The notes under the pieces were generated by a model. It had not been told where the DNA came from, did not search any database, and was given only the letters and a program-made list of their open reading frames with translations. Shown here in pieces: positions 44,181-53,244 of a DNA stretch of 64,000 nt. The stretch comes from Aquimarina spinulae (GTDB lineage Bacteria; Bacteroidota; Bacteroidia; Flavobacteriales; Flavobacteriaceae). The translations under genes and the position numbers were made by a program. Each line of letters starts with the position of its first letter. Within the stretch, counting starts at the first letter, position 1. The stretch is from NCBI RefSeq assembly GCF_943373825.1, contig NZ_CALSBP010000002.1, forward strand, positions 3,275,501 through 3,339,500, given 5' to 3'.

Positions 44181-46037
44181 ATGATACGACTTTCAGATGA
44201 TCAAATAGCAAATAAAATTGATTTTATAACCCATTATTTAGATTCTACAAATGCGGCAGACGGTTCCAAAGTAGATGCTAATGCCAATGTGACTTCAAAA
44301 AACATTGCAACGATGGAGGCAGAGTTAAATAAAGACATTAATATACAAGTAAACAGAGCATTGGTAAAACAAAAAATAGCTGCTCTGTTTGGCAATGATC
44401 TGGCCGAAGAATACACCAGGCAGATAGAATCACATGAAATATATGTACACGATGAGACTTCATTAAAACCATATTGTGTCTCTATAAGTATGTACCCATT
44501 TTTATTAGACGGACTCACAAAATTAGGGGGCGAAAGTAAGGCTCCAAAACATCTTGAGAGTTATTGTGGTGAGTTTGTTAATCTTGTCTTTGCAGTAAGT
44601 TCGCAGTTTGCCGGAGCATTAGCTACCGTAGAGTTCTTGATGTATTTTGATTATTTTGCCGTTAAAGATCTTGGAGAAGATTATTTACAGACCCATGAAA
44701 AACGTATTGCAAATCATTTACAACATGTAGTTTATGCGGTTAATCAACCCGCTGCCGCAAGGGGTTATCAATCCGTATTCTGGAATATTTCTCTATACGA
44801 TGAAGCCTATTTTAATAGTATGTTTGGAGATTTTGTATTTCCCGATATGACCAAACCAAAATGGGAAAGCGTAAAAAAATTACAAGAATTCTTCATGAAA
44901 TGGTTTAATAAGGAACGAAAAAGAGCTGTACTTACTTTTCCTGTAGTTACTGCCGCAATGCTAGTAAAAAATGATGCTCCCGTCGATAGAGAATTTACCG
45001 AAATGTGTGCACAAGAATTAAGTGAAGGAAATTCTTTTTTTATTTACCAATCCGAAAATGCAGATAGCTTAGCATCTTGTTGTCGTTTACGAAATGAAAT
45101 TAGTGATAATACGTTTAGTTATTCTTTAGGTGCTGGAGGAGTAGCGACAGGGTCTATAAATGTAATCACTCTTAATATGAATCGGTTGATTCAAAAAAAG
45201 GCTGATATTGTAGAAGAAGTACAAAAGATTCATAAATATCAGGTTGCCTACAGAAAACTTATAGACGAATATAATGAAGCAGGATTATTACCTGTTTATC
45301 AAGCAGGCTTTATAGCATTAGACAAACAATTTTTAACAGTAGGGATTAATGGTATGGTAGAAGCTGCCGAGAGCCAGGGAATCGAAGCAAGCAATAACAC
45401 TACATATAAGAATTTTGTGAACACCTATTTAAAAGCAATTTATCAAGAAAATAGAGCAGCAAAAGAAAAATATGGATTCATGTTTAACACAGAATTTGTT
45501 CCTGCAGAAAATCTGGGGATAAAAAATGCAAAATGGGATAAGGAAGATGGATTATTTGTGCCCAGAGATTGCTATAACTCATATTTCTATGCAGTCGAAG
45601 ATAATAAAGTAAATTCTCTGGATAAAATAATGTTACACGGTAAAGAGATTATACAATATTTGGATGGTGGTTCTGCACTTCATCTTAACCTCGAAGAGAC
45701 TCCTAACAAAGACGGATTTATAAAACTAATTCATGCAACAGCAGCTGCAGGATGTAACTATTTCTGTTTTAATATAAGAATTACAATATGCAATGAATGC
45801 TCACATATAGATAAGCGCACTTTATTTGTATGCAATGACTGTGGTTCTCACAATGTAGATCATGCCACTCGGGTAATAGGATATTTAAAACGAGTATCTA
45901 ATTTTAGTTCTGATCGACAGAGTGAACATCAATTAAGACATTATCATACGCAACATGCGAAACCTAATTTAGTAAATAAAAGAATTGAAGTTTTGACAGA
46001 AAAACAACCAGAATATGAAATTGATCGACATGCTTAA
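44181..46037 (+). CDS. nrdD: Anaerobic (class III) ribonucleoside-triphosphate reductase
   Basis: A 618-aa glycyl-radical enzyme that reduces ribonucleotides without oxygen. The C-terminus has the zinc site CNECSHID...CNDCGSH and the glycyl-radical loop ATRVIGYLKRVS with G567. SLASCCRLRNE contains the Cys pair of the active site. There is no N-terminal ATP-cone; it begins directly with the catalytic domain, so allosteric activity control by an ATP-cone is absent. The gene lies 6 bp after nrdG. Confidence 0.96.
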   Translation: MIRLSDDQIANKIDFITHYLDSTNAADGSKVDANANVTSKNIATMEAELNKDINIQVNRALVKQKIAALFGNDLAEEYTRQIESHEIYVHDETSLKPYCVSISMYPFLLDGLTKLGGESKAPKHLESYCGEFVNLVFAVSSQFAGALATVEFLMYFDYFAVKDLGEDYLQTHEKRIANHLQHVVYAVNQPAAARGYQSVFWNISLYDEAYFNSMFGDFVFPDMTKPKWESVKKLQEFFMKWFNKERKRAVLTFPVVTAAMLVKNDAPVDREFTEMCAQELSEGNSFFIYQSENADSLASCCRLRNEISDNTFSYSLGAGGVATGSINVITLNMNRLIQKKADIVEEVQKIHKYQVAYRKLIDEYNEAGLLPVYQAGFIALDKQFLTVGINGMVEAAESQGIEASNNTTYKNFVNTYLKAIYQENRAAKEKYGFMFNTEFVPAENLGIKNAKWDKEDGLFVPRDCYNSYFYAVEDNKVNSLDKIMLHGKEIIQYLDGGSALHLNLEETPNKDGFIKLIHATAAAGCNYFCFNIRITICNECSHIDKRTLFVCNDCGSHNVDHATRVIGYLKRVSNFSSDRQSEHQLRHYHTQHAKPNLVNKRIEVLTEKQPEYEIDRHA

Positions 46038-46057
46038 AACATAGAAGTTATTAAAAC

Positions 46058-46101
46058 ATGATAATTGTCATATTTAGTTCTGATTCCATTCGTGATTTTT
46101 G
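46058..46101 (+). promoter_or_regulatory. CRP/FNR-type promoter before the 597-aa protein gene
   Basis: Palindrome ATGAT-AATT-GTCAT (46058-46071, centre 46064.5) with a GATTTTTG -7-like element ending at 46101, 36.5 bp from the box centre. That distance equals the one in the denitrification promoters at 48491, 52221, 59132 and 62264. No Rrf2-type box lies upstream. Confidence 0.6.
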
Positions 46102-46197
46102 ACAGATATATGTATTAGGTTTAATACTATTATTGGTAGCATGATGCTATAGTTCCAATACATATGAATTAACCAATACAAAACTTAATTCGTTATA

Positions 46198-47991
46198 ATG
46201 AAACTACATTCATTTCACATTCCTGTAATGGGAATAGGCTTTACCATTGATACTCCATTAAAAGTTTCTCACCTGGGAATAGATTCTGTGATTTCATTGG
46301 TAGATGATATTCTTCTAGAAAAACTAAGAAAGATGTATTGTGATACGTTCGAAATGCCATATAATGAAATCACAGAAAGTATAGAAGATTTTAGAGCTAA
46401 GAGAATTACTTCTTATCTTAATTTGATGAATGATCTTGCAGAAAGAAAGTTTAATCAACTTAAAAATATTACAACAGAGTGTAGTAATGAATTGAAGCAA
46501 TATTTCAATATTTTACCAGATACTTCAATACTAAAACAACGATTTAAAGGGCTAGCATCTAATGATTTCAATTTTAAAGGAATCAAGGATTTAATAGAAG
46601 CCAATTTATCGATGGGCAGTATTGATGTAAATATCATGACCAAAGTAGATAAAGAAAATTATCAAAAAAAAGAGAAACTATCTTCTAAATATAATGATGC
46701 TCATGCAGCACTTAGAGGATATGCTAATAGCGAATTATCTTCATCCGTAATACTTTCTGCTGGGATGAACCCCAGGCTATATAGTTATATGGAAGAGTTT
46801 GAGGATTTTTACCCAAACCAGAACGGAGAAATTAAAAAGAAGATAGTTTTAAAAGTAAGTGATTATAGATCCGCTCTGATACAAGGAAAATTTTTAGCCA
46901 AAAAAGGATTATGGGTTTCAGAATATAGAATTGAATCCGGACTTAATTGCGGAGGTCATGCATTTGCAACAGATGGATATCTTATGGGGCCAATATTAGC
47001 TCAGTTTAGAGATCAGAAAGAAGAATTGATCTCTGAAATACATAAAATTATAGCAGAAGTATTATCTCGTAAAAACCGACATGTTCCGCAATCTCCTCTA
47101 CCTGTTAAAATCACTGCCCAGGGTGGGGTGGGTACAGCAGAAGAACATCAGTTTTTATTAGAACATTACAAGGTAGATTCAGTAGGTTGGGGAACCCCGT
47201 TTCTTTTAGTGCCAGAAGCAACAACAGTCGATAATAGTACATTAGATAAATTAGTAAAAGCCAAAGAAGATGATTTATATCTAAGTGATATCTCTCCTTT
47301 GGGAATACCATTTAATAGCCTAAAAGGAAATACAAAAGATCAGGAAAAGCTAACTTTAGTAGAAAAAAACAGGCCTGGTAGCTCATGTCCTAAAAAATTT
47401 GTTGCTCTAAATAAAGAATTTACAGAAAAAGGGATATGTACAGCATCACGACAATATCAGCATATAAAAATCAAAGAGCTGGATAAAAAAGGTCTTTCTC
47501 AGGAAGATTATCAAAGAGAATTTGATCAAATCACAGAAAAATCATGTACTTGTGTTGGCTTGGGAACTTCTGCATTACTGAAATATAATTTAGATACCAA
47601 AGTTGAGGGAGAAGGAGTTTCGATATGTCCTGGGCCAAATATGGCTTATTTCTCTAAGGTTATGAGTTTAAAAGAAATAACAAGTCATATTTATGGAGAA
47701 TCTGATGAGGTTGTGCGAGCAGATCGACCTAACATGTTCATAAAAGAACTTAATATTTATATTGATTTTTTAAAGGATAAGCTTGAAGAAACGAAGCATT
47801 CTATAAATGATAAACAGAAAAAATATTTGTCGGTATTTGTCAAAAATCTAAAAGAAGGAGTTTCTTATTATGAAAATATTTTCGGAAATATAAAAATAGC
47901 TTTTGAAAATTCTAAATCTCAAATTTTAAATGATTTGGATAATAGCAAAACGACTTTAAACCAAATAAACTCAGAAATTGATGATTTGTAA
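46198..47991 (+). CDS. Conserved-looking 597-aa protein, function unknown
   Basis: A cytoplasmic protein with no signal peptide. I do not recognise a firm family. The middle (about 250-345) has GLNCGGHAFATDGY, ITAQGGVGTAEEHQFL and DSVGWGTPFLLVPEAT, whose GGVGT stretch is reminiscent of FMN-binding TIM-barrel enzymes such as nitronate monooxygenase, though this is weak. Cysteines cluster in the second half (SSCPKKF, GICTAS, KSCTCVGLGTS, VSICPGPN), suggesting a metal or Fe-S site. The last 85 residues are predicted coiled coil (KDKLEETKHSINDKQKK onward). It follows nrdD and has its own FNR-type box, so an anaerobic role is likely. Confidence 0.6.
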   Translation: MKLHSFHIPVMGIGFTIDTPLKVSHLGIDSVISLVDDILLEKLRKMYCDTFEMPYNEITESIEDFRAKRITSYLNLMNDLAERKFNQLKNITTECSNELKQYFNILPDTSILKQRFKGLASNDFNFKGIKDLIEANLSMGSIDVNIMTKVDKENYQKKEKLSSKYNDAHAALRGYANSELSSSVILSAGMNPRLYSYMEEFEDFYPNQNGEIKKKIVLKVSDYRSALIQGKFLAKKGLWVSEYRIESGLNCGGHAFATDGYLMGPILAQFRDQKEELISEIHKIIAEVLSRKNRHVPQSPLPVKITAQGGVGTAEEHQFLLEHYKVDSVGWGTPFLLVPEATTVDNSTLDKLVKAKEDDLYLSDISPLGIPFNSLKGNTKDQEKLTLVEKNRPGSSCPKKFVALNKEFTEKGICTASRQYQHIKIKELDKKGLSQEDYQREFDQITEKSCTCVGLGTSALLKYNLDTKVEGEGVSICPGPNMAYFSKVMSLKEITSHIYGESDEVVRADRPNMFIKELNIYIDFLKDKLEETKHSINDKQKKYLSVFVKNLKEGVSYYENIFGNIKIAFENSKSQILNDLDNSKTTLNQINSEIDDL

Positions 47992-48011
47992 ATAAAATTC
48001 AAATAAAACTG

Positions 48012-48461
48012 TTATTTCAGGTCAAATCCTTTTAAAGAAATTACGGTTCCTTCTACTTCAATTTCTTCAACAAGTTTAGAAATCGTTTTATCTCTAAATT
48101 CATTTAATATTTTTTTCTTAAATGGAGATACAGTAGAATGTACAGGACATGGATTTTTATCGCTGCATTTTGATAGCCCTAAAAAACATTTATCAAATTT
48201 ATGAGTACCATCGATGCAACAGATAACATCCCAAACTGATTTCTCTTTATTTTTTTTATCCAGAAAAAAACCACCCCCAGGACCTTTAGTAGAGGAAACC
48301 AGCTTATTAGAGGTTAATTGCCTTAATAATTTGGCTAAAAAAGGTTGAGGTGTCTCTAATTCTTCAGCAATTTTTTTTACTCCTATTTTATGAGTTTCAT
48401 CAGAATGTATGGCTAGATAAAGTATTGCCCTTATAGCATATTTACAAGCGTTAGATAGCAT
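48012..48461 (-). CDS. Rrf2-family Fe-S transcription regulator (first copy)
   Basis: A 149-aa Rrf2 regulator. The N-terminal winged helix has NACKYAIRAILYLAIHSDE and TPQPFLAKLLRQLTSNKLVSSTKGPGGGF in order, followed by three cysteines spaced C-x6-C-x5-C in CFLGLSKCSDKNPCPVH for an Fe-S cluster, as in NsrR-like NO sensors. It is divergent from the small protein gene at 48563; the shared 101-bp region has an Rrf2-type and an FNR-type box. It probably regulates the surrounding denitrification and copper genes. Confidence 0.92.
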   Translation of the reverse strand: MLSNACKYAIRAILYLAIHSDETHKIGVKKIAEELETPQPFLAKLLRQLTSNKLVSSTKGPGGGFFLDKKNKEKSVWDVICCIDGTHKFDKCFLGLSKCSDKNPCPVHSTVSPFKKKILNEFRDKTISKLVEEIEVEGTVISLKGFDLK

Positions 48462-48490
48462 AATAGCTTTTTTTTAGATCAAATATAATA

Positions 48491-48558
48491 AAAAAGATCG
48501 TTTTGTCTTTTTTGTGACTTTTATCATATTTTTCTTACTGTAATAGGGACTATATTTG
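48491..48558 (+). promoter_or_regulatory. Composite Rrf2-box/FNR-box promoter (before 48563)
   Basis: Rrf2-type palindrome AAAGAT-N6-GTCTTT (48493-48510, centre 48501.5), CRP/FNR-type box TGAC-TTTT-ATCA (48515-48526, centre 48520.5) and Bacteroidota -7 element TATATTTG (48551-48558). The FNR box would sit near -41.5. The -7 ends 4 bp before the ATG, implying an almost leaderless transcript. Confidence 0.7.
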
Positions 48559-48562
48559 CCAC

Positions 48563-48937
48563 ATGAAAAGTACGGTAATTCTATTCGTTGCTCTCCTGAT
48601 GCTTATCAAGCCTCTTTGGCCTGTAGGAGAGTATATCATGAATTATGATTACATCGTAAAAAACCTCTGTATAAATAAAGACAGACCTAGATTAAAGTGT
48701 GATGGTAAATGCTATTTAAAAAAACAATTAGCCAAAGAATCCGACTCAGAGAATAATCCATTCAAAGACAAAAAATCTAAGAATGAGATTCAACATATTG
48801 TTTTTTTTCAACTATTACTTGATTTTGATTTAAAAAATGAACCAGAAAACACAGTTGAGAACAATTATAAAACTACACAAGAAATAATTTCCAAATTACT
48901 TATTACAGATATTTCTCCACCTCCAGAGTTTGGATAA
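48563..48937 (+). CDS. Small Cys-containing exported or membrane-anchored protein
   Basis: A 124-aa protein beginning with a hydrophobic segment (MKSTVILFVALLMLIKPLWPV) that acts as a signal or anchor. A conserved-looking NLCINKDRPRLKCDGKCYLKKQL follows, with three Cys in 14 residues, then a charged region, a second hydrophobic stretch (IQHIVFFQLLLDF) and a C-terminal PPPEFG. No named family recognised. It is the first gene before the copper receptor and has the composite promoter, so a link to copper or NO handling is plausible. Confidence 0.65.
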   Translation: MKSTVILFVALLMLIKPLWPVGEYIMNYDYIVKNLCINKDRPRLKCDGKCYLKKQLAKESDSENNPFKDKKSKNEIQHIVFFQLLLDFDLKNEPENTVENNYKTTQEIISKLLITDISPPPEFG

Positions 48938-49112
48938 TTCAATATGAACTTATTTGAACTTTTTGTTTTTAAGCGAAAATTTAAGATTTTTTGCCATAAT
49001 GAATCCTTTTTAGAGAAGCATAGACATAGCTACGTTACGAAAAAAAGTCAAAATTAGGGTAAATAAGAAAAATTTGCAGCAAAAAATAAAAGCTTAAATG
49101 AGTTCTATCAGT

Positions 49113-49147
49113 GTATTTGTTTTGAAGGTATGATATACCTCAAATAC
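49113..49147. promoter_or_regulatory. Imperfect inverted repeat before the copper receptor
   Basis: GTATTTG...AGGTAT-GAT-ATACCT-CAAATAC: outer and inner arms are complementary with a 6-nt bulge on the left. It lies 50 bp before the receptor ATG in a 259-bp gene-free gap and could be an operator or 5' hairpin. No regulator can be assigned. Confidence 0.35.
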
Positions 49148-49196
49148 ATGTGCATAAACTTATTTATATGTTGAATTATTTATAAAATATATTCTA

Positions 49197-51263
49197 ATGA
49201 AAACTAGTATTGGTGTGACCTCTTTGTATAGGGTTTTGAGGGCACCGTTTAAAAGGGTAAATATGCTATGGTATATCCTGCTTTTTCAAATTACCCCCTG
49301 TTGGGTTAATGCCCAGGAAGAAATCCTAAACAAAGAGCCAGATACTATTATGCCGATCAATCTGGAAGAAGTGATTTTGATATCTGCCAGAAAAGAATTG
49401 GATTATCAAAAACAACCCAAACCATTATCGTCGTTAGATGAATACCTGGAGCTTTCACAAAAAGTGGGTATGATAAAACGAGGAGCCTATGCTTGGGAAC
49501 CTGCGCTAAATAATATGACATCAGAAAGACTTTCTGTTACTATTGATGGGATGCGAATCTTTGGTGCGTGTACAGATAAAATGGACCCTATTACCTCTTA
49601 TGTAGATGTCTCCAACCTTGCTAAAGCCCATGTTGCATCGGGACAACAAGGGTCAGAATACGGAAACTGTATAGGAGGCGCAATAGATCTGGAATTAGAT
49701 AAAAGCAATTTTAGAGAAACAGGATTCAAAGCAAGTTTAGAAGATGGATTCGAAACCAATAACCAATTAGTGGTTCTGGGGGCAGAAGCCAATTATTCAA
49801 ATTCTGATTTTTATGTAGATGGAGATATCATTTATCGCAAAGCGGAAAACTATACCGCAGGAAATGGAGAAGAAATCAATTTTTCTCAATATACAAAGTA
49901 TAATGTTTCTGTAAACGGAGGATATAAGATTGATAAAAACAAGGCACTTACAGCAACTGCTATTTATGATGAAGCACGAGATGTAGGTTATCCTGCATTA
50001 CCCATGGATGTTTCTTTGGCACGTGCAATTATTGCATCTATAGGTTTCGAACAAAATACTATAGGTGTATTTAGCGATTGGAAGTCGAAAGTGTACTTTA
50101 ATAAAGTTACTCATGTGATGGATGATTCTCAAAGACCAGATGTACCTATTCGAATGGATATGCCGGGATGGAGTGATACATATGGGTTTTTCTCTGAAGT
50201 GAATTTGAAAACCAAAAAACAGCACTTTTTGATGAAATGGGACGGATTTTACAATAAATCTCTTGCAGAAATGACAATGTACCCCAATAATCCCAATGAG
50301 AACCCTATGTTTATGCTTACTTGGCCTGATGTACGAACTTGGAATACAGGTTTATATGCTGAAGATAAGATCAGTTTTAAAAAAAGTTCTTTGAAGCTAT
50401 CTGCGAGATTAGCTGTGCAAAACAATAATGTAGCTGATGATTTTGGACTTAACAGTCTCAGAATCTTTTATCCAGAGATGGAAGAATCCAAAACACGTTT
50501 TCTTAAAAGTGCTTCGCTGCAATATCATAAACATTTAGAGCCTATTCATATCAATGCTGGACTGTCTTATGGAGAACGAGCACCATCAGTATCAGAAGGA
50601 TATGGATTTTATCTTTTTAACAGTTTTGATAATCACGATTATATTGGTGACCCTAACTTAAAAAATGAACAATCTATAGAGGCTAATGCTAAAATTTCGT
50701 TAGAAAAATCCAAATTAAAAATTGCTCTGGAAGGAAATATTTTTCGAATGCCTAATTACATTATTGGTGAGGTAAATGAATCGCTTAGTACTATGACAAT
50801 TGGTGCTGATGGAGTAAAAATATATGAAAATCTAGAGTATGCTGATTTGATTAATGTGTCTTTGAGTACAGAATACAAAATCATCCCAGAACTTACCTGG
50901 TCTGCTTCGGTATCCTACCATCAGGGGAAAGATGATACCAATCGTAATTTACCTTTTATAAGTCCTATATCGTATCGATCCGGGATTCAGTATAATAAAA
51001 GGAGTTTTTCAGGAGAAGTGACCATGAAAGGTGCTGGAGATCAAACAAATTTTAATCCTGAATTTGGCGAAGATAAAACATCGGCCTATATCATTTTTTC
51101 TCTAACTCTGGGAAAAACCTTTTACCTAAATAACGATGTGGTATATGCCAAGGCAGGTGTAGAAAATATTTTTGATGAATACTATTCAACGTATACAGAT
51201 TGGAAAAATGTTCCTCGAATGGGGCGTAATTTCTTCATCACATTTTCATACAAAATCAATTAA
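49197..51263 (+). CDS. TonB-dependent copper receptor (NosA/OprC type)
   Basis: A 688-aa outer-membrane receptor with signal peptide (the hydrophobic MLWYILLFQITPCWVNAQ begins at residue 23, so ATG 49263 is an alternative start). The plug has VTIDGMRIFGACTDKMDPITSYV, typical of OprC/NosA copper receptors, and barrel loops are Met-rich (RMDMPGWSD, AEMTMYPNNPNENPMFML). It ends with an aromatic strand (FFITFSYKI). NosA-type receptors supply copper to N2O reductase; here both NirK and NosZ need copper. A Met/His-rich lipoprotein follows 24 bp later. Confidence 0.88.
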   Translation: MKTSIGVTSLYRVLRAPFKRVNMLWYILLFQITPCWVNAQEEILNKEPDTIMPINLEEVILISARKELDYQKQPKPLSSLDEYLELSQKVGMIKRGAYAWEPALNNMTSERLSVTIDGMRIFGACTDKMDPITSYVDVSNLAKAHVASGQQGSEYGNCIGGAIDLELDKSNFRETGFKASLEDGFETNNQLVVLGAEANYSNSDFYVDGDIIYRKAENYTAGNGEEINFSQYTKYNVSVNGGYKIDKNKALTATAIYDEARDVGYPALPMDVSLARAIIASIGFEQNTIGVFSDWKSKVYFNKVTHVMDDSQRPDVPIRMDMPGWSDTYGFFSEVNLKTKKQHFLMKWDGFYNKSLAEMTMYPNNPNENPMFMLTWPDVRTWNTGLYAEDKISFKKSSLKLSARLAVQNNNVADDFGLNSLRIFYPEMEESKTRFLKSASLQYHKHLEPIHINAGLSYGERAPSVSEGYGFYLFNSFDNHDYIGDPNLKNEQSIEANAKISLEKSKLKIALEGNIFRMPNYIIGEVNESLSTMTIGADGVKIYENLEYADLINVSLSTEYKIIPELTWSASVSYHQGKDDTNRNLPFISPISYRSGIQYNKRSFSGEVTMKGAGDQTNFNPEFGEDKTSAYIIFSLTLGKTFYLNNDVVYAKAGVENIFDEYYSTYTDWKNVPRMGRNFFITFSYKIN

Positions 51264-51287
51264 AAAAACATAATTAAAAATAAACAA

Positions 51288-52136
51288 ATGAAAACCATAA
51301 AATTAATTTTTACAGTAATCATACTTTCAACCATTTTTGTCTCATGTAGTTCTGATGATGACGAAATGATAGTAAATCCTATGGAAGGATTTAACCTGGT
51401 AACTTCTTTTGATGCTAACAATCATTCTATAGAATTGTATTCTAAGAAGAACGATTTTAGTATTGGATATAATGAGGTGTATATACGTATTAAAGATATG
51501 GCAACAAAAAACTATGTCTCTCAATCCGAAATTTCTTGGATGCCTATGATGCATATGACACAAATGGAGCACTCTTGCCCAAAATCTACCTTGACTGTTA
51601 CCGAAGACAAGACGGTTTCTAAAGGGTTCTTGGTTTTTCAAATGCCAGGCAATGCAGATGAATACTGGGATCTTACCATTACCTATAAAATTAATGGAGA
51701 AGAATTCACGACAAAGAAAACCATAGATGTAATATCACCGGCAGATGGTAAACAAAAAGTAAATACATTCATGGGTAGTGATGGTACCCGCTATATTTTG
51801 ACTATGACCGGGCCGGTAGATCCAAAAGTTGCAGTAAATGATTTTAGTGCGATGCTTTTTAAAATGGAAAATATGATGACTTTTCCTGTAGTAGAAAACT
51901 ATAAAATTACGGTAGATCCTCGAATGCCTAGTATGGGTAATCATAGCTCGCCAAATAATGAAGATTTGAGCTATGATGGCACATCAAAAATGTACAATGG
52001 AAAATTATCACTAACCATGACAGGGTATTGGAAAATTAACTTGAAATTATTAAACGAATCTCAAGAAGTACTAAAAGGAGAAGACGTTACTACGGATAAC
52101 CTTGAAAGCAGTTTATTTTTTGAAATTGAGTTTTAA
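51288..52136 (+). CDS. Met/His-rich lipoprotein, probable periplasmic copper handling
   Basis: A 282-aa lipoprotein (signal MKTIKLIFTVIILSTIFVSC). The mature protein contains WMPMMHMTQMEHSCP, a dense Met/His/Cys patch suited to Cu(I), and a second copy-like half with MLFKMENMMTF and PRMPSMGNHSSP. Each half resembles an immunoglobulin-like YtkA/FixH-type domain, so the protein may be a tandem. It forms a two-gene unit with the copper receptor. Copper binding is inferred from composition and context. Confidence 0.75.
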   Translation: MKTIKLIFTVIILSTIFVSCSSDDDEMIVNPMEGFNLVTSFDANNHSIELYSKKNDFSIGYNEVYIRIKDMATKNYVSQSEISWMPMMHMTQMEHSCPKSTLTVTEDKTVSKGFLVFQMPGNADEYWDLTITYKINGEEFTTKKTIDVISPADGKQKVNTFMGSDGTRYILTMTGPVDPKVAVNDFSAMLFKMENMMTFPVVENYKITVDPRMPSMGNHSSPNNEDLSYDGTSKMYNGKLSLTMTGYWKINLKLLNESQEVLKGEDVTTDNLESSLFFEIEF

Positions 52137-52154
52137 ACCTCTCTTTTTTTGATG

Positions 52155-52183
52155 AAAGGCCACTCGAAAGAGAGGCCTTTTTT
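52155..52183 (+). terminator. Terminator after the copper lipoprotein gene
   Basis: AAAGGCC (52155-52161) pairs with GGCCTTT (52174-52180), followed by further T residues. It lies 19 bp after the stop codon. Confidence 0.6.
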
Positions 52184-52220
52184 ATGATGTATAAATGAGC
52201 TGTAAGATGAAATAACACAA

Positions 52221-52287
52221 AAAAGACTTTTTTGTCTTTAATTATGACTTTTGTCATAGTATTCATATTCAAAGACCTCTATTTTTC
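52221..52287 (+). promoter_or_regulatory. Composite Rrf2-box/FNR-box promoter of nadA
   Basis: Rrf2-type AAAGAC-TTTTTT-GTCTTT (52222-52239, centre 52230.5), a perfect CRP/FNR-type palindrome ATGAC-TTTT-GTCAT (52244-52257, centre 52250.5) and a -7-like TATTTTTC (52280-52287). Box spacing is 20 bp and the FNR centre is 36.5 bp from the -7 end, as at the other denitrification promoters. Confidence 0.75.
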
Positions 52288-52295
52288 GCGATGTA

Positions 52296-53240
52296 ATGAA
52301 TACTATAGTAAAAGTGGAGTTAAAAGAAAAAATAAGAAAAGTAAAGAAAGATAAAAATGCTGTAATCCTTGCGCATTATTACCAACGACCAGAAATACAG
52401 GAAGTTGCTGATTATGTTGGAGATAGTTTGGGATTATCTCAAAAAGCAGCAGAAATTGATGCAGATATTATTGTTTTTGCAGGTGTGCACTTTATGGCAG
52501 AAACTGCAAAAATTCTTAATCCAACAAAAAAAGTGGTTTTACCAGATTTAACTGCCGGGTGCTCTTTGGCTGATTCATGCCCCCCAGATGCATTTGGTTC
52601 TTTTGTAGCATCACACCCTGATCATATTGTGATTACCTATATCAATTGTTCGGCAGAAATTAAAGCAATGAGCGATTTGGTTTGTACCTCTTCTAATGCA
52701 CTTAAAATTGTAGAATCGATACCAAAGGATACCCCTATTATTTTTGCCCCAGATAAGAATCTGGGTAAATACATCATAAAACAAACCAGTAGAGATATGT
52801 TGCTTTGGGACGGTAGTTGTATAGTACACGAAGCATTCTGTATTGATAAATTATTGGATTTGTATCAAGACAATCCGGGGTCGGTAATTATAGCTCATCC
52901 AGAATCTGAAGAGCATATTTTGAAAACCGCAAAGTATATAGGTTCTACTGCCGGAATGATAAACTATGTAAAAGAACATCCAAAAGAGAAATTTATAGTA
53001 GCTACAGAGGCAGGTATTTTACATGAAATGAAAAAGGAAGTACCAGATACAATCTTGATTCCTGCTCCTGCCGAAGAAGATAATACGTGTGCTTGTAGTG
53101 AGTGTAGTTATATGAAGGTAAACACACTTCAGAAATTATATGATTGCCTACTTAATGAAACCCCCGAAATAAATGTAGCCGAAAATGTAAGGCAAAAAGC
53201 ATTAACTCCAATTGTTCGAATGTTAGAACTTTCCAAATAA
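52296..53240 (+). CDS. nadA: Quinolinate synthase
   Basis: A 314-aa NadA that makes quinolinate from iminoaspartate and dihydroxyacetone phosphate, using a [4Fe-4S] cluster. Recognised by ILAHYYQRPEIQEVADYVGDS, FAGVHFMAETAKIL, the cluster cysteines in LTAGCSLADSCPPD, and the C-terminal CACSECSYMK. It starts the nadA-nadB-thioredoxin unit (4 bp gap to nadB) under a composite FNR/Rrf2-type promoter, an unusual link between NAD synthesis and denitrification. Confidence 0.96.
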   Translation: MNTIVKVELKEKIRKVKKDKNAVILAHYYQRPEIQEVADYVGDSLGLSQKAAEIDADIIVFAGVHFMAETAKILNPTKKVVLPDLTAGCSLADSCPPDAFGSFVASHPDHIVITYINCSAEIKAMSDLVCTSSNALKIVESIPKDTPIIFAPDKNLGKYIIKQTSRDMLLWDGSCIVHEAFCIDKLLDLYQDNPGSVIIAHPESEEHILKTAKYIGSTAGMINYVKEHPKEKFIVATEAGILHEMKKEVPDTILIPAPAEEDNTCACSECSYMKVNTLQKLYDCLLNETPEINVAENVRQKALTPIVRMLELSK

Positions 53241-53244
53241 AAGG

